In this document: piece after piece, positions 6,308-14,207 of the stretch
Position numbering within the stretch: the first letter of the stretch is position 1
Layout of the letters: the number at the start of each line of letters is the position of its first letter
NCBI GenBank assembly: GCA_001769835.1
Contig: MEPR01000021.1
Location: 1 to 32,277 of the forward strand
DNA length: 32,277 nt
Source of the DNA: Bdellovibrionales bacterium GWB1_55_8
GTDB lineage: Bacteria > Bdellovibrionota > UBA1018
Direction: 5' to 3'
The notes under the pieces: generated by a model
Told to the model about the DNA's origin: nothing
The model's database searches: none
What the model saw: the letters and a program-made list of their open reading frames with translations, nothing else
Position numbers and translations under genes: made by a program

Positions 6308-7936
6308 ATGCGGGTTCGGATCTTCCTCGACAGACATTTTCACTGGATCCTTGCGTTCATCTTCTTCGTGATTCTTTGGCGATGGACCTCGTTCCTGGTG
6401 CCTTTTATCCAAATTGACGTCCACGACGAAGCAGCGACTATTGCCAGTGCGATCGGGCAGGAAGAATACAGGTTCGCCCCTGGATATCGTCTCTGGTACC
6501 AGCTTCTGTCCTTCCTCTCCGGTTCCAGAGATCTTATTTTTCTGAATGACGTGAACACGCGGCTTTTGCTCGCGCTCGCGCCGTCCTTATTACTCCTTTA
6601 CCTGTTGCTGATCAGGGCGGATTTTATCAGCATTTTTCTTGCGATTTTCACGTCCACGATCGCCCTGGCGGGAATGACGCCTGGAAACAAGAACATGCAG
6701 TTTGTATTTGTTCTTCTTCTGACTGCCTTTATTATCGCGAGCCAACTCCAGAACCCAAAAGGTCGCCTAGTGGTGCTTGCGGCTATTGCGGCGTGCTGCT
6801 TCATCAGGACGGAGTACATCCTGTCGCTTGGGGTTATGGGCTTTATTGTATTCAGAAGCATGAGCATTCGCATGCCACGCTCAATCAGAAATATTATTGC
6901 ATTTTCAATCGCGTTGATCGTGATCGCCCTCTCCGCGAGCATCCTGTCGAACGAAGCGCAGAAATCGAACTCGGTTGGCGTATTCATGCTCGCCAACCAG
7001 CTGCAATACCAGGACTCTCTTCGCAGGCACATCCCTAACTGGGACTCCGTGACCGCGCATATTCCGGATTTTGATGCCAAATACGGACATCCGATGACCC
7101 TGCTGGACGCGGCGACGAAAAATCCCAGGGCTTTTGCGAACCACCTGGCCGGTTCACTTTGGGATGCGCCATTCCGAACGCATGAGGACTTCATTGGGAA
7201 CAGCCGCTGGACAAATCCTGTATGGGGCATGTGGTTGCTCGCCCTTTTCTACTTGGCGCTCACGATTGCAACGATCAAATACAGGAAAATGGGGATCAGT
7301 CCCTGGGTTGCGTCGCAGATAAAACGCGAAATGCTCTTTGAGCATTTCGCCATGATAGCCATTCCAGCCGCCGCGGTTTCGTTCATCTACTTCGCGCAAT
7401 TCCGCTATCTTCTTCCCGTCGCGATGCTTGCCCCCGCCCTGCTCATCGGATGGCATTTGAACGTCGACCTTCAACCCGGACTCAAAAGGACATTCCTTGT
7501 TCTTCTCACACTTGTCTTCCTGATCCCCCCCGAACCGGTACTGCTTTTCGGCCCTCACTGGAACAGCCCGGTGCGCGATATGACGACTTTGCTGTCCCGG
7601 GTCGAAACAAGCCGCAAAATTCGTATTCTCTCGCTGGAGTATCTCGGGCACCTCCTCCCTTTCGAAGTGGATCTCATCAGGCCGGAGCCTGCGAAACTCA
7701 CCGCGTTCTGGACTGGAATGACGCCAGACCTGACGCGCGATTTCGATGTCATCTGCGATGAGCCGGTCCTCAATCGATCGCTGAAACTCCTGGGTGCGAA
7801 ACACGCTGCCCTGCTGGAGGATTTGCAAAAGAATCCGGGACATTTCGGGTTTTCCGCTTATCGGTTACCTGGAAGGGAGTCCCTGGTCCTTTACATCAGA
7901 GACGGGCTGCTTCCTGCTACAGCCACCCATAATTGA
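6308..7936 (+). CDS. polytopic membrane protein, GT-C-like
   Basis: The 542-residue protein has a first membrane segment at about residues 12-32. An acidic loop IDVHDEAATIA follows, the position and character of the catalytic Asp-Glu pair in GT-C enzymes. About ten more hydrophobic segments and a C-terminal soluble region of roughly 130 residues come after. It shows no clear sequence similarity to the two paralogous membrane proteins at 2696 and 11202, so it would be a separate member of the class. The ATG at 6308 has no good Shine-Dalgarno sequence. The gene is divergent from the GT2 operon (83-bp gap) and convergent with the radical SAM gene, overlapping it by 20 bp. The substrate is unknown; participation in the same glycan is inferred from position. 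Confidence 0.6.
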   Translation: MRVRIFLDRHFHWILAFIFFVILWRWTSFLVPFIQIDVHDEAATIASAIGQEEYRFAPGYRLWYQLLSFLSGSRDLIFLNDVNTRLLLALAPSLLLLYLLLIRADFISIFLAIFTSTIALAGMTPGNKNMQFVFVLLLTAFIIASQLQNPKGRLVVLAAIAACCFIRTEYILSLGVMGFIVFRSMSIRMPRSIRNIIAFSIALIVIALSASILSNEAQKSNSVGVFMLANQLQYQDSLRRHIPNWDSVTAHIPDFDAKYGHPMTLLDAATKNPRAFANHLAGSLWDAPFRTHEDFIGNSRWTNPVWGMWLLALFYLALTIATIKYRKMGISPWVASQIKREMLFEHFAMIAIPAAAVSFIYFAQFRYLLPVAMLAPALLIGWHLNVDLQPGLKRTFLVLLTLVFLIPPEPVLLFGPHWNSPVRDMTTLLSRVETSRKIRILSLEYLGHLLPFEVDLIRPEPAKLTAFWTGMTPDLTRDFDVICDEPVLNRSLKLLGAKHAALLEDLQKNPGHFGFSAYRLPGRESLVLYIRDGLLPATATHN

Positions 7937-9392
7937 AGTACTGCAGAAGACGATTGTAGGTTTTCAGCGCCAGATGCATCGCCCGCAGCTCCACCGGAAA
8001 GGCGAAAAAACGCTTTCGCCAGCGCCAGCCCTCAATCATGTGAAGCATGCGGTAAACCCATCGCAGAATCATGAAATCGGAATGCAGATGATTGTAACGG
8101 AAGGCAAACAAGGAGACAAAGCTCACATCGACGCAAAGATCCGCCTCCGGCGACCAGATGAGCTTCCGTGAATTCCAGTAATACTCACCCCATTCAGCAA
8201 GAGATCCGGGCGCTTTCAGGCCGAGTTTCTCACACACTTTGAAAATGGGCGTCCCAGGATAAGGAGTCAGGAGCTTGATATCGATGATATTGACGTCCGG
8301 CCATCGGCGCTTCACCAGATCAATGAAATCAAGGGTCTCGAAAATTTCCTTACGTGTTTCCTCCGGGTGACCCACGATGAAACTCAGGTTCACCGGAATC
8401 TTCCGGGCGGCGGCTGCCTCTAGAGCGGTCAGCGCCTGCTCGATTTTGAACCCCTTGTTATAGCGACGCAAAATGAGCGGCGAACCCGTTTCGATAGCGA
8501 AATCCAGACGAACACAGCCCGAGTTCGCCAGAAGGTCGAGGAGCTCATCGTCAATGTTCGCGCAATTGGCGCTCAGCACGAACTTCTTTTTTTTCCTCTT
8601 GAGAATATCGACAACTCCCGTGAGGCGGGCGCGATCCACGGAGAAGTTATCATCGTGGAAAAAGACCACCTCAAAAGGTGCAAGCTTTTCAAGAGAGTCG
8701 AGTTCCGACGAAATCTGTTCGACGCTTCTTCCCTGCCATTTTCTGCGGTTCACGGAAACGGAGTAACAGAACGTACAACTATGATTACAGCCGCGCGACG
8801 TGAACATGTAGACGGTGGGTTCCTGAAAATAGAGCGAGTTGACGTAGTTCGGCAGGCTGACCAGGCCCCAATCCGGCTCGGGCAAAAGCGACACATCGAC
8901 GTTCGGGAGATTGGCGCTGCTCCGTATCCCCTGCGGTGTCTTGTAAACAATTCCGTCGATTCCCATCAACTCGGTTTCACCACGCATGATTGCTTCCGCC
9001 AGCTGGACGATGGTGTGATCCGAGTAGCCCCGAAGGATGTAATCAATGAAAGGCTCTTGAATGGACTGGGTTCCGGTCAGGGTGACATGGAGCCCTCCCC
9101 ATACGACCGGCACTTCCGGGAACGCTCTCTTAATATATTTCGAAATGTTGATCGCATGAAAGATCTGCGGTCCCGTCATCGATGAAACACCACAGAACAG
9201 CGGCAAGGTTCCCTTTTTGATGCAATCCTGGACCGCTTGTTTGTAATCCTCGATCCTGGCGTCAATGATGTGAACATCGAAGCCAGCCTGCTTCAGTGCC
9301 GTTCCCAGGGAAACGAGGCCAAAGGGCGGCTCCAGGAAATCAGGACCGGTTTTCGGAAAGAACAGGAGTATGGGCCGGGTTGCTTTTGTCAT
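7917..9392 (-). CDS. B12-binding-type radical SAM protein
   Basis: The 491-residue protein has an N-terminal domain with the fold signature of cobalamin-binding radical SAM enzymes (PPFGLVSLGTALKQAGFDV, then VVWGGLHVTLTG at residues 97-107). The classical DxHxxG cobalamin-ligand motif is not evident, so B12 may bind base-off without histidine or not at all. The radical SAM core has C202, C206 and C209 (CNHSCTFC), FFHDDNFS, and IETGSP. The C-terminal 130 residues are rich in Trp, Arg and Tyr, like the unassigned extension of this class. Family members catalyse methylation or C-C chemistry on antibiotics, lipids and hopanoids. Its start overlaps the carbamoyltransferase stop (ATGA), so the two are co-translated and probably modify the same product. 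Confidence 0.8.
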   Translation of the reverse strand: MTKATRPILLFFPKTGPDFLEPPFGLVSLGTALKQAGFDVHIIDARIEDYKQAVQDCIKKGTLPLFCGVSSMTGPQIFHAINISKYIKRAFPEVPVVWGGLHVTLTGTQSIQEPFIDYILRGYSDHTIVQLAEAIMRGETELMGIDGIVYKTPQGIRSSANLPNVDVSLLPEPDWGLVSLPNYVNSLYFQEPTVYMFTSRGCNHSCTFCYSVSVNRRKWQGRSVEQISSELDSLEKLAPFEVVFFHDDNFSVDRARLTGVVDILKRKKKKFVLSANCANIDDELLDLLANSGCVRLDFAIETGSPLILRRYNKGFKIEQALTALEAAAARKIPVNLSFIVGHPEETRKEIFETLDFIDLVKRRWPDVNIIDIKLLTPYPGTPIFKVCEKLGLKAPGSLAEWGEYYWNSRKLIWSPEADLCVDVSFVSLFAFRYNHLHSDFMILRWVYRMLHMIEGWRWRKRFFAFPVELRAMHLALKTYNRLLQYFNYGWL

Positions 9393-11092
9393 TTTTCCAG
9401 GAACCAGTCGCCGATCAGAAGACCATCAATACCGCTGTTCGTGAAACACCCGATCGCGTCCTGAGGCGAATTCACGATAGGTTCTTTGTCGAGATTGAAA
9501 GACGTATTCAGGAGCATGGGCACCCCGGTTTGCTGCTCAAACGCGGAAATCACGTCGTAGTAAGCAGGATTTGCATCTCGCGACACGGTCTGAATACGAG
9601 CGGTGCCATCAACATGAGTTACCGCCGGAATCAGATGAGCCTTTCCCGGTCTGACCCGGACTGTCTCGATCATGAAGGGAAGGTTCAAGCCCTCCTGTAT
9701 CTCAAAATACTCAGGAGCATGCTCCACCAGTACGCTTGGAGCAAAAGGTCTGAAAGATTCCCTGAGTTTGACCTTCTCATTCAGAATCGCCTTCATTTCA
9801 GGATTTCGGGGGTCCGCGAGAAGGCTGCGAAACCCGAGAGCGCGTGGACCAAACTCAGCCCTGCCCTGCATGAATCCAACGACATCGCCCTTCGCGATCC
9901 TGCTAGCAGCCAAACTGATCGCGGCCGGTCCCGCCGTTTTCTTGATTCCGAGAAGGGGTCGCACGGCGTTCTCGATCACGCCGGCCTCATATTCGGGACC
10001 GAGGTCGAGCCGCCGCAGCTCCTGGGGCATCCTGCTGGCGTGCTTCCAATGCAAATAAGCGGCGGCACCGAGTGCGGTGCCATTGTCATCTGCTATCGGC
10101 GAAAAGTGGAACTTCTTGAAGCCCAGGCGTTCACGAATTTTCTGATTCAACAGACAGTTCAGGAAGACACCACCACTCGTGCAAAGGACCGGCGGAATTT
10201 CAACCAGTTGGCTTATGGCCTGCTCGAGCAGCTCGAGCATCTTTTGCTCCAGAAGATCCTGGACTGCACGAGCGATATCGGCCTTTTCATCGAAAGAATG
10301 ATTCTCACCGAGCAGAGACCTCAAGGACTCTGAAAAGAACCTGGAAGCACTCCTGTGATGATTGAAATATTTCAAGTCGAGCTCAAGCCTGGATGCTCGC
10401 AAGTCCGCCAAACGGAGAATGGCATGGTCGGGTTTCGACCGTCCGTAAGCACTCATCCCCATCACCTTGTATTCATCGCTATCGGGAGTGAATCCCAGGT
10501 ACTGGGTCACGGCAGAATAGAGGATGCCAAAAGAATGAGGAAAGGCGGTCTGACTCAAAAGCCGATGCCGACTATTCCGGACCTCGTAGACGGAAACCGT
10601 GGCCCCTTCGGAGGAGCCGTCAGCCACCACCGATAAAGCATGCGAATCAGTCACTCCAGCACAGGCCGCGAACGAATGCGCGATGTGATGGGGAATATAC
10701 GAAATCGGCGGACAATGATCGAATGTCTTCCGGAACTCCCCTGAAATGCGAAGCATCTTTGCGAATTTGTCGAACCTGGAAAAACCATGGTGGCCGTTTC
10801 GCTCGGAAAAATAATAAGAGAAATGATGTGGATTGTATCTGAGGAAATGCCTCATCTGAAACGCGAGGCTCAGAACCGGAGACCAGGCGAAGCCCACCCT
10901 GTCGATTTGATGGATGGAAAGATTCCGGCTGTCCAGAATGTGACGAATGGCGCGCGCTGGAAACGACGTGTCTTGCTTCTTTCTACTGAACCGTTCTTCG
11001 GCGATGGCGTCTGTGATGACCCCTTCTCGCACGAGAGCGGCGGCTGATCCGTGCCCCTGATAGCAAATGACACCTAGAAAGGTTGAACCCAT
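9389..11092 (-). CDS. O-carbamoyltransferase, NodU/CmcH/TobZ family
   Basis: These enzymes use carbamoyl phosphate and ATP, through a carbamoyl-adenylate, to carbamoylate sugar hydroxyls, as NodU does on Nod factors and TobZ on tobramycin. I start the 567-residue protein at ATG 11092 because FLGVICYQGHGSAAAL is where the family begins. A longer GTG start at 11119 exists, and neither start has a good Shine-Dalgarno sequence. The Kae1-like N-terminal domain shows HHIAH (H135-x3-H139, metal binding), VADGSSEG and SGGVFLNC. The YrdC-like C-terminal domain shows GFMQGRAEFGPRALG with RSLLADPR and LNTSFNLDKEPIV, as in the family. It is followed without a gap by the radical SAM gene. Together with the mutase and GT genes it suggests a carbamoylated surface sugar. 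Confidence 0.9.
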   Translation of the reverse strand: MGSTFLGVICYQGHGSAAALVREGVITDAIAEERFSRKKQDTSFPARAIRHILDSRNLSIHQIDRVGFAWSPVLSLAFQMRHFLRYNPHHFSYYFSERNGHHGFSRFDKFAKMLRISGEFRKTFDHCPPISYIPHHIAHSFAACAGVTDSHALSVVADGSSEGATVSVYEVRNSRHRLLSQTAFPHSFGILYSAVTQYLGFTPDSDEYKVMGMSAYGRSKPDHAILRLADLRASRLELDLKYFNHHRSASRFFSESLRSLLGENHSFDEKADIARAVQDLLEQKMLELLEQAISQLVEIPPVLCTSGGVFLNCLLNQKIRERLGFKKFHFSPIADDNGTALGAAAYLHWKHASRMPQELRRLDLGPEYEAGVIENAVRPLLGIKKTAGPAAISLAASRIAKGDVVGFMQGRAEFGPRALGFRSLLADPRNPEMKAILNEKVKLRESFRPFAPSVLVEHAPEYFEIQEGLNLPFMIETVRVRPGKAHLIPAVTHVDGTARIQTVSRDANPAYYDVISAFEQQTGVPMLLNTSFNLDKEPIVNSPQDAIGCFTNSGIDGLLIGDWFLEK

Positions 11093-11164
11093 TGAGCGAC
11101 CATTTTGCCGAGAAACCACCAGGAATCAATCTTCGAAACGGCCTGTGCGCGAAATTTCCGAGTG

Positions 11165-11193
11165 TTGAACAATGGCCCGAAAAGGATGATACT
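11165..11193 (+). promoter_or_regulatory. candidate promoter of the second GT-C-like gene
   Basis: TTGAAC (11165-11170) and GATACT (11188-11193) are 17 bases apart. Transcription would begin at about 11200, leaving no leader before ATG 11202 but room for the weak GGGA Shine-Dalgarno sequence (11204-11207) in front of the in-frame ATG at 11214. Confidence 0.35.
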
Positions 11194-11201
11194 CCTTCGG
11201 A

Positions 11202-12686
11202 ATGGGAATTCTGATGCCAGCTATCAAGCGTACGTTCACCAACAGCTTCTCCTTTAGAGGAGCTTGGGCCTTTTTTTTCGCTGTGCTTATCGTTGGCAGC
11301 TACCTTTGGGGCAACGTCACGAATCCTTTTTTCTGGTTCGATGCGGCGGGACAGCTTTTCATGGCCCTGGGGATGGATCCTTGCGGTCCGCCCTTCGCTG
11401 AAATCGGGTCGTTTTGGAACTCATTGAAACTGAACCTGGGCGGGAACATGGATCCGGGCATGTTCACCATCCTCGTGAGGTACTGGGCCTTTATCTCAAC
11501 ACATCCCGCCTGGCTCAGAATCCTGCCCCTGCTATTTCTGCTTGCCGCACTGGTGCTGATTTTCCGTCTGACGATCAAAGCCACGAATGACCTTTTCCTT
11601 TCAGCAGTGCTCGCGTTTTTTCCGCTCACGAATCCTCTGATCGCTCAATGGGGTTTGAGCCTTCGTGGTTATGCCATGGAAATGTGCGGTGCCGTCCTGG
11701 CGAGCCTGCTCTGCTATGAACCAGAAGTCCTGAAGGACAAACGGCGTCTGATCGGCGCGGTACTGCTCCTCGGGTTCTTTGCCGGATCCCGCTACAGCTT
11801 CCTGCTGGTCATTTTTTCGCTCGGAGCAGCGCTTGCAATCACGCGATTCGAGGAACTCAGGCTCAAGATCTCAAAGCGAATGATCGCGTTCGGGAGCCTC
11901 GCATTGCTTCCAATCGCCATTCCGCTCTCGATGCATGCTCAAACAAAGGTCACCTACATCAGTCGCTTTGTTCTGGCTGGAAAAACGCCACGAGGCTTCT
12001 TCGATATCGTTTTGGCGAACCTCAGCCGGCCTGAAGTGCTCCTTCAAATCGTGTTCGTTCTCGTCTATTCCGCTCTCCTGAAGGGGGACCCGATCAAGAG
12101 ACGTCACCAGACGTTTCTCTATTTTCTTATCTTCGTGAACATCGCCTTCATTGCGGTTTCAATCATCGGAGTTTATCCATGGGTTCTGGACGAACGATAC
12201 ACGATTTCCTTGAATATCGTTTCCTATGTGGCGGCTGCATCCGCCGTCAGCATCATCGCCTCAAAACTGGAACCGAGAAAGGCTCTGTCGGCCGGAGGCT
12301 ACGCCGCATTATGCGCGATCCAGGCGCTGGCAGTTTCGAACTTCAAACTCGACACCTACACGAACACTTACGATAGTCTGGAATGGGCTAAATCCGAGGG
12401 CCTGCTGGAAAACCGTGTCAGCTTTCTAAGCCGCGGAGCTCAAATCGACGCCAGGTACCTCTTCGAACACGGCTATCTGAAAGGCAAGTGGCCGGAATTC
12501 TATCCGGGTGGATTCATCGCCAACAACTCCGACCAGGCTCCGGACGCGAAGACGCTGAGCGGGATCGATCACGCGTTCATCGCTACGGCTGATTACAAGA
12601 TGCTTGCGTATTTTAAACAGCATCCCGATTTCGAGCCCTTGAAAGAGTACAACCACCTTCGGATCTTCAAAAGAAAACGCCACTAG
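11202..12686 (+). CDS. polytopic GT-C-like membrane glycosyltransferase (paralogue of the 2696 gene)
   Basis: This 494-residue protein has many hydrophobic segments and repeats the landmarks of the protein at 2696-4147. They are YLWGNVTNP, an acidic loop FDAAGQ, NMDPGMF, RYWAFIS, FPLTNPLIAQW, SRYSFLL, and a C-terminal domain ending in an ADYKMLAYF..HPDF segment. The shared Asp residues after the first membrane helix are the likely GT-C catalytic site. The start is either ATG 11202 or ATG 11214; the latter has the better ribosome site and would remove four residues. It is divergent from the carbamoyltransferase operon. The two paralogues bracket the glycan cluster in opposite orientation, which suggests an old duplication with sub-functionalisation, for example different sugars or acceptors. 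Confidence 0.7.
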   Translation: MGILMPAIKRTFTNSFSFRGAWAFFFAVLIVGSYLWGNVTNPFFWFDAAGQLFMALGMDPCGPPFAEIGSFWNSLKLNLGGNMDPGMFTILVRYWAFISTHPAWLRILPLLFLLAALVLIFRLTIKATNDLFLSAVLAFFPLTNPLIAQWGLSLRGYAMEMCGAVLASLLCYEPEVLKDKRRLIGAVLLLGFFAGSRYSFLLVIFSLGAALAITRFEELRLKISKRMIAFGSLALLPIAIPLSMHAQTKVTYISRFVLAGKTPRGFFDIVLANLSRPEVLLQIVFVLVYSALLKGDPIKRRHQTFLYFLIFVNIAFIAVSIIGVYPWVLDERYTISLNIVSYVAAASAVSIIASKLEPRKALSAGGYAALCAIQALAVSNFKLDTYTNTYDSLEWAKSEGLLENRVSFLSRGAQIDARYLFEHGYLKGKWPEFYPGGFIANNSDQAPDAKTLSGIDHAFIATADYKMLAYFKQHPDFEPLKEYNHLRIFKRKRH

Positions 12687-12689
12687 AAT

Positions 12690-12732
12690 TTGCTTTAAGT
12701 TCAAATAGTTATAGTAATTATTATTTTATATT
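12690..12732 (+). promoter_or_regulatory. AT-rich promoter region of the beta-barrel gene
   Basis: A very AT-rich stretch follows the previous stop. It includes TTGCTT (12690-12695), AGTTCAAATA (12698-12707), TATAGT (12710-12715) and a TATATT at 12727-12732. Several -10 assignments are possible and no pair has ideal spacing, so I mark the region rather than one promoter. Confidence 0.4.
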
Positions 12733-12779
12733 GCAGCGCGTTAAACCGTGGTAACGTCCGCCCGGACGGAGGAAGCTGC
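12733..12779 (+). promoter_or_regulatory. structured leader enclosing the Shine-Dalgarno site of the barrel gene
   Basis: GCAGC (12733-12737) can pair with GCTGC (12775-12779), directly before the start codon. This encloses a perfect hairpin CGTCCG (12755-12760), CC, CGGACG (12763-12768), and a weaker TTAAACC/GGTAA arm (about 12741-12754). The Shine-Dalgarno GGAGG (12768-12772) lies in the junction and its first G is inside the hairpin. The ribosome site is 7 bases from the TTG at 12780 and decides that start. No known riboswitch family is recognised. Confidence 0.45.
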
Positions 12780-14207
12780 TTGATTCGTACACAAAACCGG
12801 TGTCCTTATTATTCGCCAATGCGATCAGCCTTAAGGACCTTCACATTGCTGTGTGCGATCCCTCTGATATCCGGAATATCAGCCACACGAGCTTTGGCGT
12901 CGCCCACGGGCAGCTGGGGTTCCGCAGGATATGAGGCTACGAGCTACCTCTACGCGCCGACCAGCGGTCATGAATCCGTTTTTCAATCCATCTCGATTGA
13001 GTCCGGTGTGCGCTCCTCAGGCGAAATTCTGGAGATCGGCGCCAGTGGCAACCTTCTTCTCAATGTGAAACCGGAAGTCCATCCCTATTTTGAGGTTCCT
13101 GAGTTGTTTGTGGGCTCGCGCAAGCTTGTTCCACTCCAGATTCGTTTGGGCCGAAAGCTTGAACCCTGGAGCGAGCTCGATGAGACCTGGCAACTCGGTT
13201 TGTTTCAACCTCGTTTCCGATGGGATTACCTGCACCCACAATCCGTCGGACTGACTGGAGCTTTTGCGGAATTCAAACAAGGGGCATTCCAGGTCATCGG
13301 GTTTGCGTCACCTCTTTACATTCCGGAACGCGGAGTGCCGATACACGTGGACAACGGAGAGTTCAGCTCCCCCTCCGCATGGTTTATTCCGCCCAGCTCG
13401 CGGATAACGCTCTTTGATCGCGAAACCCCGGTCAAATACGACCTTCAGATCCCCCGGGTCTCCGATATCATTTTTCAGTTAAGCGGAGGAATATTGGCCC
13501 GGATGGAGACCGCCGGTGGCTTCTGGAGTTCAGGTGCTTATAGCATCAAGCCCATGAATCAACTGCTGCTCGGGCATGATGCCCACCTTCGCCTGGACGC
13601 CCTTGAAGTCCCGGTGAAAATCGCTCCTCGAGTCGCTTACCATCAGATCGCCTCACTTGAAGGCGGCTTTGAGGCAAAGAAATATGGATTTGCCCTTTCC
13701 CTGCTCCACGAGCGCCCCATGGATCGGTTCATCGGAGCGAACTGGACTGTTCAGACCGCCGTTCCGGCAACCGCCGTGAGCCCGGCCGTGAAATTCCGCC
13801 TTGGAAAAAGCCGCGCCGGCCCCTCGCTTCTCAGCCTGGGATATTTCCGGCGCTGGGGCGGGAACGGACGCGATGCCGGTCGCGACGCAAGCGACATCAG
13901 CGTGTTCGAGTCTCGTTATCCGTTCCGGAGCGCCCTGAGACTGGCCGTCTCATCAGCCGGTGTCTTCGGCCTGGCCTCTGAAAATCTCACGGGCGCCTCC
14001 CGTATGATTTATGACTCAAGCGAAGATGGGGCGATTTGGTCCACCGAATTCAAATATCGCTTCAGCAATGAATGGCGAATGAACCTGGGCGCAGACTTCC
14101 TGGCCACGCAAGTCGCCGCGAATACACCCGAGCTAGACAGCAGCAATTTCATCCGGCGATATCAGGTCCACAACCGAATACAAGCGGGAATCAGTTATGT
14201 TTTCTGA
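12780..14207 (+). CDS. outer-membrane beta-barrel protein
   Basis: The 475-residue protein probably starts at TTG 12780, because GGAGG at 12768-12772 is placed perfectly for it. The in-frame ATG at 12819 gives a more standard signal peptide (MRSALRTFTLL...) but has no ribosome site. Cleavage near ALA-SPTG is likely. The mature part is made of alternating, amphipathic strands with frequent aromatic ends (RLGRKL, FRWDYLHP, AEFKQGAFQVIGF) and closes with IQAGISYVF. That terminal Phe is the classical Bam-recognition signal of outer-membrane barrels. No channel family is recognisable. The gene runs directly into a lipoprotein gene (11-bp overlap), so the pair probably act together at the outer membrane. 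Confidence 0.75.
   Translation: MIRTQNRCPYYSPMRSALRTFTLLCAIPLISGISATRALASPTGSWGSAGYEATSYLYAPTSGHESVFQSISIESGVRSSGEILEIGASGNLLLNVKPEVHPYFEVPELFVGSRKLVPLQIRLGRKLEPWSELDETWQLGLFQPRFRWDYLHPQSVGLTGAFAEFKQGAFQVIGFASPLYIPERGVPIHVDNGEFSSPSAWFIPPSSRITLFDRETPVKYDLQIPRVSDIIFQLSGGILARMETAGGFWSSGAYSIKPMNQLLLGHDAHLRLDALEVPVKIAPRVAYHQIASLEGGFEAKKYGFALSLLHERPMDRFIGANWTVQTAVPATAVSPAVKFRLGKSRAGPSLLSLGYFRRWGGNGRDAGRDASDISVFESRYPFRSALRLAVSSAGVFGLASENLTGASRMIYDSSEDGAIWSTEFKYRFSNEWRMNLGADFLATQVAANTPELDSSNFIRRYQVHNRIQAGISYVF

Noticed and set aside
5625-6371. Open frame of 248 codons opposite the GT2 gene
   Set aside because: The minus-strand frame has clear GT2 motifs; the plus frame has none and would span the divergent promoter region.
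12733-12779. Second c-di-GMP riboswitch
   Set aside because: No GGCAAACC or ACGCAAAGCC core; only local stems around the ribosome site.
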